From Kitasatospora atroaurantiaca (GTDB lineage Bacteria; Actinomycetota; Actinomycetes; Streptomycetales; Streptomycetaceae): 64,000 nucleotides of DNA. The notes beneath the pieces were generated by a model. The model did not search any database, was not told where the DNA came from, and saw only the letters and a list, made by a program, of their open reading frames with translations. A program made the position numbers and the translations under genes. Every line of letters begins with the position of its first letter. Position 1 is the stretch's first letter. The DNA lies in assembly GCF_007828955.1 (NCBI RefSeq), contig NZ_VIVR01000001.1:5828001-5892000 (forward strand), in the 5' to 3' direction. This document shows, piece after piece, positions 57,699 through 64,000 of this stretch.

Positions 57699-59102
57699 AT
57701 GGTCTCCGTGTCGACCAATCAACCCTCACCCCAGACCGACGGGCCTTGTGCTCCTGCTGTGGGTCCTTCGCCGGCCGGCCCTGACGTCACCGCCTCGCCC
57801 GCCCCGCTTGACGGGCGCGGCCCTGCCGGGCGATGGCGGCGTGCGGCCCGGGGCGCGTTCGCCGACCTCAGCCCGCTGCGCGAGATCCCGGACTACCGGC
57901 GCGTCTGGTTCGGCCAGTCCGTCTCCTCCGTCGGCCAGCAGATGACGGCGGTGGCGGTGTCCGTACAGGTCTACGACCTGACCGGGTCCAGCTTCGCCAC
58001 CGGCCTGGTCGGCCTCTTCTCGCTGTTCCCGCTGATCGCCTTCGGCCTGTACGGCGGCGCGATCGCCGACAGCGTCGACCGCCGCCTGCTCGGCCTGATC
58101 GGCTCGGCGGGCCTCGCGCTGGTCTCGGCCGTACTGGCGGCGCAGGCGCTGCTCGGCTCCGGAGCGGTGGCCCTGCTGTACGCCGCGGTCGCCGTCCAGT
58201 CCGGCTTCTTCGCCCTCAGCTCCCCGGCCCGGTCGTCGATGATCCCCAGGCTGGTGCCGAGCCATCAGCTCCCGGCCGCGAACGCCCTCAACACGGTCAG
58301 CATGAACCTCGGTCTGACCATCGGCCCCATGCTCGGCGGCGTCCTCATCGGTGCGTACGGGGCGCAGGCCGCGTACCTGGTCGACACCGTGGCCTTCAGT
58401 GCCACGCTGTACGCGATGTGGCGGCTGCCGTCCATGCGGCCGTCCATGCGGCCCTCCATGCGGCCGGGGGGTGATGCCGCGGGGAAGGGGCGGGCATCCG
58501 TCCTGGACGGGTTGCGCTTCCTGCGGGAGCAGCCCAACCTCCGCACCAGCTTCCTGGCGGACCTGGCCGCGATGATCTTCGGGCTGCCCCGGGCACTATT
58601 CCCCGCCATCGCCGTCGGCTTCTACGGCGGCGGGCCCGGCACGGTCGGTCTGCTGGTCGCGGCGCCGGCCGTGGGCGCGCTCGCCGGGGCGCTCTTCTCG
58701 GGGTGGGTCGCCCGGGTGCGCCGTCAGGGTGTCGCGGTGCTGGCCGCCGTGAGCGCCTGGGGCCTCTCCATCGCCGCCTTCGGGCTGGTCCGCGAGCTTT
58801 GGCTGGGGCTCTTGCTGCTGGCGGCGGCGGGGTGTGCGGACACCATCAGCATGATCTTCCGCAACACGATGATGCAGGTCGCGGCCCCCGACGAGATGCG
58901 CGGCCGCCTCCAGGGCATCTTCATCGTGGTCGTCGCCGGCGGCCCTCGCCTCGGCGACTTCGAGTCCGGCACGGTCGCCGCCCTCACCTCACCCGCCGTC
59001 TCCGTGGTCACCGGCGGCCTCGCCTGCGTAGCGGCCATCGTCCTCCTCGCCGCACGCCGCCCCGCCTTCCTCCGCTACGACGCCCGCCACCCCACCCCCT
59101 GA
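57699..59102 (+). CDS. EntS-type MFS transporter (MFS_3)
   Basis: The 467-residue product has a cytoplasmic N-terminal 65 residues and about 12 hydrophobic segments. IPDYRRVWFGQSVSSVGQQM and FGLYGGAIADSVDRRLL fit the EntS/MFS_3 family, which includes siderophore and macrolide exporters. A cytoplasmic loop near residue 250 has three SMRP repeats coded by a 12-bp tandem repeat (58,428-58,465). The start ATG 57,699 or GTG 57,681 is not decided by a ribosome site. It precedes the tRNA gene on the same strand. No siderophore genes are near. Confidence 0.87.
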   Translation: MVSVSTNQPSPQTDGPCAPAVGPSPAGPDVTASPAPLDGRGPAGRWRRAARGAFADLSPLREIPDYRRVWFGQSVSSVGQQMTAVAVSVQVYDLTGSSFATGLVGLFSLFPLIAFGLYGGAIADSVDRRLLGLIGSAGLALVSAVLAAQALLGSGAVALLYAAVAVQSGFFALSSPARSSMIPRLVPSHQLPAANALNTVSMNLGLTIGPMLGGVLIGAYGAQAAYLVDTVAFSATLYAMWRLPSMRPSMRPSMRPGGDAAGKGRASVLDGLRFLREQPNLRTSFLADLAAMIFGLPRALFPAIAVGFYGGGPGTVGLLVAAPAVGALAGALFSGWVARVRRQGVAVLAAVSAWGLSIAAFGLVRELWLGLLLLAAAGCADTISMIFRNTMMQVAAPDEMRGRLQGIFIVVVAGGPRLGDFESGTVAALTSPAVSVVTGGLACVAAIVLLAARRPAFLRYDARHPTP

Positions 59103-59301
59103 CCCACAACCTCGCCCCGCCCCCGCCCGCCCGGCTGACCTGCACAGGCCCGCCCCGAACGCCGCCGCCGCGCCACCGGAAACCTGGCAGCGAGCACCCC
59201 CCGAAGTGCTGTATTGTTTTCCACGTCGCCGGGAGACCGGGGGCGGGTCGAGAAGCCGAAGATCAGCAACCGAAGGAAGCTGACCGGAGGTCACAAGACC
59301 A

Positions 59302-59375
<74 letters not shown>

Positions 59376-59396
59376 CCGGCGTTTTCGCAGGTCGTA

Positions 59397-59435
59397 GGCC
59401 GTTTCCGCAGTGATGCGGGGACGGCCTTTTTGACG
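59397..59435. terminator. terminator hairpin between tRNA-Pro and integrase
   Basis: AGGCCGTTTCCGCA and TGCGGGGACGGCCT form a 14-bp stem with two G-T pairs, followed by TTTTTGA on the plus strand. It would stop tRNA transcripts. Confidence 0.8.
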
Positions 59436-59445
59436 TTCCGTCGGC

Positions 59446-59480
59446 TCGTGGTCGCATTGTGGTCGCACATGGTCGCGTTC
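59446..59480. repeat. clustered TGGTCGC direct repeats (possible integrase arm sites)
   Basis: GTGGTCGCAT, GTGGTCGCAC and ATGGTCGCGT follow each other at about 10-bp spacing, from 59,448. Two further copies (GTGGTCGCGG, GTGGTCGTAG) lie near 59,569-59,588 in the integrase end. Repeats of this kind near attP can bind the integrase N-terminal domain. Confidence 0.5.
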
Positions 59481-59506
59481 ACTTCTTGGACAGCCCGGGC
59501 CGAGGT

Positions 59507-60796
59507 TCAAGCCGAGGCGAACGCACGGAGGTTGGGCGTCCCCAGGTGCTCCTGGTTTCCGCTTGTGTGGTCGCGGTGTGGTCGTAGCCAGCGGGGCCAC
59601 CGCAAGCGGGCGGCCTCTCGATCGGCCCGGGTCAGGATGGCGGCGATGGTGTCGACCGCATCGGCGGCGGCTTGCCGGGTGAGGTGGTCGTAGATGTTCG
59701 CGGTGGTCGAGAGCGTCGAGTGCCGGAGTGTCTTGGAGACCGTGACCAGCGGTACACCGGCTGCGATCGGCAGGGTGGCGGCGAGGTGCCGCAGGTCGTG
59801 GACGCCAACGCGGGGAACGTCAGCCTCGGCCGAGAGCTGGTGGAGGCGGTCCAGGACGCGCTGCGGGCGGAGTGGTTGCCCGTCCGGCTTGCAGAACACC
59901 AGGCCGTCGGGCAGGACGGGGCCCTGGGTCGCGGCGCGGTGGCGGAAGGCGGAGGCGACTCGGGGTGAGATGGCGATCCAGTTCTTGCTGCTGCGGGTCT
60001 TTGGTGCGGTGAGGACGGTGCGGGCGTTGTTGATCGCGGAGAGCGTGTAGCGGACGTAGAGGACGTGCTGGTCGAGGTGGATGTCCCTCCAGTGGAGTGC
60101 GAGGGCTTCGCCTCTACGCATGCCGGTGCCGACCAGGACCTCGAACAGATCGGCCAGGAACGGATCGGCCCGGTGGCAGTAGCGGAGGAACTTGGCGGCC
60201 TCGTCGGCGGTCCAGATCCGGCGCTCGGGGGACGCCGGGCGCTGTAGGACGCTGGGGTGCGCGGGGTTCCGGGAAAGCCGGTCATGGCGGACGGCGTCGC
60301 CGAGGGCGCTGGAGAGGGTGGCGAGGCAGCGGTGCAAAGTGAACAGCCCGCGGCCGCGGGCGATCTGGTCCCGCGCGAAGTCGGCGATGTGCCGACGGCT
60401 GAGCTCGTCGAGCTTGAGCCGCCCGAGGTTAGGGATCAGGTCGCCTGTGACGTAGTCGCGGTAGCGGACCAGCGTGGTGGGCTTGAGAGTGAGGGCCTTG
60501 GTCTGCAGCCAGGTGGTGAGGTAGTCAGCCACGGTCTGGTTGGGGTCGGCGTTGTAACCGCCGCCCTGGGCGTCGAGAACCCGGCGGAGGGCCGCACGGG
60601 CGGCGTCCGCGGTGGCGAAGCCTCCGCGGCGCAGGGTGCGGCGCCGGCCGGGGGAGGGGAGGTCGACGGCGAAGGTCCAGGTGCCGTGGTCGGGGTCGGC
60701 GGTGAGGCGGGGGCAGCGGGCGCCGAGCTGCTTGTTGTGCTGGTCGCGGCAGCCGCATCGGCGGTAGACGCGTCCGCTTCGAGCGGAGGAAGGCAT
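59507..60796 (-). CDS. int: tyrosine-type site-specific integrase
   Basis: The 429-residue product begins with a Cys-rich stretch (RRCGCRDQHNKQLGARCP), then an N-terminal SAM-like DNA-binding domain (VADYLTTWLQTKALTLKPTT). The catalytic domain has Arg in GTGMRRGEALALHW, the HDLRHLAAT box, and the tyrosine in HSTLSTTANIYDH. It catalyses recombination between attP and the tRNA gene. The start ATG 60,796 lies after GGAAGTGATCACC. It is transcribed towards the tRNA. No excisionase or replication gene follows. Confidence 0.93.
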   Translation of the reverse strand: MPSSARSGRVYRRCGCRDQHNKQLGARCPRLTADPDHGTWTFAVDLPSPGRRRTLRRGGFATADAARAALRRVLDAQGGGYNADPNQTVADYLTTWLQTKALTLKPTTLVRYRDYVTGDLIPNLGRLKLDELSRRHIADFARDQIARGRGLFTLHRCLATLSSALGDAVRHDRLSRNPAHPSVLQRPASPERRIWTADEAAKFLRYCHRADPFLADLFEVLVGTGMRRGEALALHWRDIHLDQHVLYVRYTLSAINNARTVLTAPKTRSSKNWIAISPRVASAFRHRAATQGPVLPDGLVFCKPDGQPLRPQRVLDRLHQLSAEADVPRVGVHDLRHLAATLPIAAGVPLVTVSKTLRHSTLSTTANIYDHLTRQAAADAVDTIAAILTRADREAARLRWPRWLRPHRDHTSGNQEHLGTPNLRAFASA

Positions 60797-60990
60797 GGTG
60801 ATCACTTCCGGGGCTGATCGGTTCTGTCGATCACTGCAGTCTGCGCTCACCGTGCGACCGCAAGTGCTGCCTCAGCGCCCTGGCCTGCGAGGACCCCTTG
60901 TCAAGGCCACAAGTGCGCGGCGCCGGGCGCCGGCGCGGCTGTGGCGGCAATGGCTTGTGAACCGCTACGCCGCACGGTCCTATCAACGGC

Positions 60991-61461
60991 TCAGGTGATC
61001 GCCACAGGAGACGCCCCATGGGAGAGGTCGGCCTCCTGGTGCAGTTCGAGGGCGACCAGTAGATGGATCGCCGCGTCCGCCCATGGCGCCACCGACGCGT
61101 CCGCGCTCTCGTTGGCCAGGGTCGTGGCGACCGCCTGCACCAGCGCCGCACCCGCGTCCAACCCGGTGCGGCGAAGGTCCGAGGCTGCTCCGGCGAGGCG
61201 GTCGTGCTCGGAGCGGCCGAGGCCGCGCAGGCCGGTGTGGGCGAGGTCGGCAAGGGCGGAGAGGCTCGATTCGAGGGCGAGGGTAATCGGATCCGTGGTG
61301 CGCGGTGCGGTGGGCGCAGGGGCGCTCGCGGCGTCGCCCGCCGCCAGGTCGGGGATGACCAGCCCGTCCGCCGGGACGGCGAGCGGGTCGAGCACCGGGC
61401 GGCCACCCTCACGGCGCAGTAGGCCGCTGACGAAGCGTGTGCGTGCCGAAAGCCCTGTCAC
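60991..61461 (-). pseudogene. C-terminal fragment of an unrecognised Ala-rich protein, cut by the IS
   Basis: The open frame of 156 codons ends at TGA 60,991. Its first dozen codons (up to about 61,427) are inside the terminal sequence of the IS, so the original N-terminus is lost or displaced. The rest is helical and rich in Ala and Leu (LESSLSALADLAHTGLRGLG, ALVQAVATTLANE, AIHLLVALELHQEADL), without a motif that I know. It is probably what is left of a longer gene disrupted by the insertion. Confidence 0.55.
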
Positions 61462-62640
61462 CTATGCGACCTGCGCGCATTCGTGGATGAGGCCGCCGAG
61501 GCGATCGCGCCGGATGACGTGCGATTGGTCAGCGGCGGCGTGCGGTTCGGGCGTGCTTACACCGTCAGGGCAGCGTTGTCCGAGTGATCGGTGCGGCCGG
61601 TGTTGGTTGTGGTGGTCGGCGTACTCGTCGATGACGAGGCGCAGGTGGCGCTCTCCGGTGATCAGGACGCGGTCGGTGGCTTCGCGTCTGCAGGATCCGA
61701 CCCAGCGCTCGGCGATTGCGTTCATGCGGGGCGCGCCGGGCAGGATGGGCACCACGCGGGCGCCGAGGGCGGTGAAGACCGTGTCGAAGCCCTCGGTGGA
61801 GTAGCCGGCGTTGTCGCGGATCAGGTACCGGATGCCGGCGGTGCGCGCGTCGTCCAGGCTCATCAGGACGTTGCGGGCCTGCTGGGTTACCCACTCGGCG
61901 GTGACGTTACGGGTGACGCTGGCGATGTGCACCCGCCGGGTGCCGTGCTCGATGAAGAACAGGACGAACACGCGTCTCAGGAACACGGTGTTCACGTGGA
62001 GGACGTCAACGGCGATGATCCCTTGGGCCTGGGCGGCGAGGAACTTCGCCCAGGAGCGGTCGGCGCGCTGGGGCGCCGGGTCGACCCCGTCCTGCTTCAA
62101 GATCTCCCAGACGGTAGAGGCGGCGACCTTCCAGCCCAGGGTGCGCAGTTCGCCATGGATCCGGCGATACCCCCATCCGTCGTTCTCGCGGGCCAGGCGC
62201 AGCACCAGGGCGCGAAGTGCCTCGGGCTTGGCCGGGCGGCCCGGACGGCGGGCGGGTAGGTCCACTTCCGTGCGACCAGCTTCGCGTGCCAGCGCAGCAC
62301 GGTTCGCGGAGTGATCAGCTTCAAGCCGCTGCGGTGACGCTTGCTCAGGAGCCGGAGTAGAGCGGCGATCACAGCGCGGTCTCCGCGGGTGAACACGGGC
62401 TTGGGGCTGCTGCGCTGCAGGATGGCCAGCTGGTGTCGGAGCACCAGTATCTCGACGTCCTTGGCTGCGGAGGGCCGCGCCAGCAGATGCAGCCAGCCGA
62501 GCAGGAGACAGCCGAATCGGTAGACCAGACGGAACGTCACGATCCCCAAGCGTGCGGTGCCGGACTCGCGCACACTCTCGACGTGATCACATCGTGACCC
62601 TGAAGCTGGAGCTCAGCGTAGGTGACAGAGTTGTCGGCAC
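61443..62640 (-). mobile_element. insertion sequence of about 1.2 kb with imperfect terminal inverted repeats
   Basis: The left end (61,443-61,467) GTGCCGAAAGCCCTGTCACC continues TATGC and the right end (62,616-62,640), read as complement, is GTGCCGACAACTCTGTCACC continuing TACGC; 21 of 25 positions agree. Weaker similarity runs a further 16 bases outward on both sides (to 61,427 and 62,656), but there it overlaps a hairpin of the next gene. No clear target duplication was seen. The element contains one transposase with a frameshift. Confidence 0.8.
61462..62540 (-). pseudogene. frameshifted DDE/rve-type transposase of the IS
   Basis: Two frames together make one transposase of the integrase-core type. 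The first (62,540 onward) gives VTFRLVYRFGCLLLGWLHLL, DVEILVLRHQLAILQRSSP and ends in-frame around WHAKLVARKWTYP. The second (from about 62,265) gives ARRPGRPAKPEALRAL, NDGWGYRRIHGELRTLGWKV, the catalytic IIAVDVLHVNTVF, YLIRDNAGYSTEGFDTVF and SLGQRCPDGVSTPEP. The join near 62,255-62,266 requires a -1 shift. Relatives I know are single-frame proteins, so this is more likely a one-base deletion than programmed shifting, as no A-rich slippery site is present. Confidence 0.82.
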
Positions 62641-62647
62641 CCACAGG

Positions 62648-62680
62648 CTCCGGCAGACGACACCCCCGCCTGCCGGAGCC
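62648..62680 (-). terminator. hairpin after the BTAD regulator gene
   Basis: GGCTCCGGCAG and CTGCCGGAGCC pair in an 11-bp stem with an 11-base loop, ten bases downstream of the regulator stop (62,690). It marks the edge of the native sequence next to the IS end. Confidence 0.7.
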
Positions 62681-62689
62681 GCTCGGTTC

Positions 62690-64000
62690 TCACGACTGCC
62701 CGGCGATCCGGTCGAGGAGTTCGTCCACGTTGCCCGGTGCCATGAGCTCGGGGTCGGCGGCCAGGATCCGCTCGTGCAGCGCCGTCAGGGCGGAGCTCGG
62801 CGCGCGGCCGAACTCCTTGGTCAACCGCTCCCGGACACTCTCGAAGGCCGCGATGGCTTCCCACCTGCGCCCGCACCGGGTCAGCGCGAGCATGAGGAGG
62901 GCGTGCAGCCGCCAGCGCTCGGGCTCCTCGGCGGCGAGCGCGCCGAGCTTCGTCACGACCTCCTCATGCTGCCCGACCTCGAGCGCGACGGCGTACATCT
63001 CCTCGGACGCGTCGAGCCGACGCCCCGCCAGCAGGGCGCGCTGCTGCGCGGCGTACGGGCCGGGGATGCCGGCCAGCGGCTCGCCCTGCCAGAGCAGCAG
63101 CGCGGTGTGCAGGACGAGGTGGGCACCGTGGGGCTCGCCGGTGGCCCGCATCGACGCCGCTTTGGCGAGGTTCGAGTTGAAGACGGAGAGGTCGTCCGAC
63201 CCGGCGGGGATCCGCGCCAGGTAGCCGCCGTCCACCGTCTGCACGACGCGTGACTGGCGCTGAGACACCGCGCCGTCCTCGATGACCGACCGAAGGTGGG
63301 ACACGTACGTGCTTACCGCCCTTTCCGGCTGGCCCGGCGGCTGGTCACCCCAGACGGCGTCGACCAGGGTCTGCATCGACATCGGCTGACCGGCGTTCAG
63401 CAGCAGGGCGGCCAGCACCGCCTGCTGCTGGGGTGGGCCGAGGCGCAGCTGCCTGCCGTCGCGCCAGGCCCGCAGCGGGCCAAGCAGCGTGAAGCGCAGG
63501 TTCAGCTCCTCGGCGCCGGAGTGGGTCGTCCGCTCGACGTCCTCGGGCGGGGTCGGCAGCAGCAGGAGCTCAGGGTCCTCGCGGATGATTCGGTCGCGCA
63601 GCTCGGTCAGTCTCGGCTCCGGCCGACTGCCGAGTTCCTGCTCGTAGTAGCGGCGGACGGACCCGTAGTGGGCCAGCGCTTCGTCGGTCCGGCCGGTGCG
63701 ATGGAGGGCCAGCATCAGGGCGCGCTGGGCCTGCGTGTTCGGCGGGTTGTCGACGGCGAACTGCCTCAGCTCGGGCAGGACGGCTGCCGCGTTGCCGAGG
63801 CCCACCTCGGCCTCGAAGCGGAGCCCCCGCGCGCGTTCGTACAGCCCCTGCAGGCGGGCTCGCTCCCGCAGGGCGTACGGCCCCTGCACGTCCGCCAGCG
63901 GCGTCCCCTGCCACATGGCGAGCGCGGCGGACGTGTACTCGAGGACCTTGCGCAGATCGCCACCCGTGAGGGCGGCCTCGGCCAGTGCGATCCTGTCCTC
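62690..64000 (-). CDS. SARP/BTAD-domain transcriptional regulator, partial (cut by window end), with duplicated BTAD
   Basis: The frame is open to the right edge, so the true start is outside. The part seen holds the end of one BTAD domain (LRQFAVDNPPNTQAQRALML, RRYYEQELGSRPEPRLTELR), an OmpR-type winged helix (RFTLLGPLRAWRDGRQLRLG, TLVDAVWGDQPPGQPERAVS), and a second full BTAD domain (LRVHLVLHTALLLWQGEPLA-like, EEVVTKLGALAAEEPERWRL, ERLTKEFGRAPSSALTALHE). SARPs activate antibiotic genes; a protein with two BTAD domains and an internal winged helix is unusual. No biosynthetic gene is in view. Confidence 0.85.
   Translation of the reverse strand, partial: EDRIALAEAALTGGDLRKVLEYTSAALAMWQGTPLADVQGPYALRERARLQGLYERARGLRFEAEVGLGNAAAVLPELRQFAVDNPPNTQAQRALMLALHRTGRTDEALAHYGSVRRYYEQELGSRPEPRLTELRDRIIREDPELLLLPTPPEDVERTTHSGAEELNLRFTLLGPLRAWRDGRQLRLGPPQQQAVLAALLLNAGQPMSMQTLVDAVWGDQPPGQPERAVSTYVSHLRSVIEDGAVSQRQSRVVQTVDGGYLARIPAGSDDLSVFNSNLAKAASMRATGEPHGAHLVLHTALLLWQGEPLAGIPGPYAAQQRALLAGRRLDASEEMYAVALEVGQHEEVVTKLGALAAEEPERWRLHALLMLALTRCGRRWEAIAAFESVRERLTKEFGRAPSSALTALHERILAADPELMAPGNVDELLDRIAGQS

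Noticed and set aside
61427..62656. Target-site duplication GACGA at the IS ends
   Set aside because: GACGA occurs at both sides but the copies are not at matching distance from the inverted repeats.
59376..64000. attR copy of the tRNA 3' end
   Set aside because: No repeat of the T-arm sequence was found by reading to the right edge.

Overview
The window is very GC-rich, uses GTG and TTG starts freely, and carries a block of housekeeping genes typical of Streptomyces and its relatives (tlyA-nadK-recN, pyrG, ald, ParA-scpA-scpB-rluB, tyrA, cmk, der). The 16S sequence is clearly that of a streptomycete-type actinobacterium. Streptomyces versus Kitasatospora cannot be settled by eye. The first 59 kb look like stable core chromosome. 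The last 4.7 kb, beyond a tRNA-Pro gene, are accessory DNA.

Layout. 1-4,976: end of a TauE/SafE permease, a small zinc-ribbon-like DUF1272 protein, a pterin carbinolamine dehydratase, a membrane-anchored PQQ-type beta-propeller protein, an HNH endonuclease and tyrS. 4,977-10,785: a complete 16S-23S-5S rRNA operon with its leader, visible processing stems and a strong terminator. 10,957-25,887: a repeat-rich disordered/TPR protein, DUF1015, a TPR protein, HAD hydrolase, SCP2 protein, a histone-H1-tailed helical protein, a 51-residue microprotein, tlyA, nadK, a MOSC protein, a divergent MocR regulator/YczE membrane protein pair, recN and a GT4 glycosyltransferase.

26,054-39,814: GH15 glycosidase, pyrG, a NUDIX hydrolase, a STAND-type ATPase with TPRs, ald, then a tight run of ParA, a small basic DNA-binding-like protein, scpA, scpB and rluB, several of them overlapping by 4 bases. 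This run probably links chromosome organisation to growth. 40,005-50,663: a LuxR/TrmB-like regulator, DUF952, two tandem MuiA-like proteins, tyrA, a 14-helix MFS exporter that appears inserted in the core order, cmk and der. 50,749-59,102: two poorly known proteins, two Rpf-type cell-wall lytic proteins, an MBL-fold protein with an altered metal motif, an AlkB-like dioxygenase, acyl-CoA thioesterase II, DUF1684 and an EntS-type MFS transporter.

59,302-64,000: tRNA-Pro(GGG) followed directly by a convergent tyrosine integrase. This is the usual signature of an integrated element. No excision or replication genes follow. Instead there is a gene fragment, an IS of about 1.2 kb with imperfect terminal inverted repeats and a frameshifted transposase, and the end of a large SARP-like regulator with duplicated BTAD domains. 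The element looks decayed.

No clear new defence or biosynthetic system is present. The most unusual signals are: the 23-copy DDRPSGG disordered protein and the similar tail on RluB; the ParA/small-protein/ScpAB run; a helically phased 10-bp repeat array upstream of the DUF1684 gene; paired 7-bp direct repeats 21 bp apart between mocR and yczE; and a terminator whose upstream arm is triplicated.
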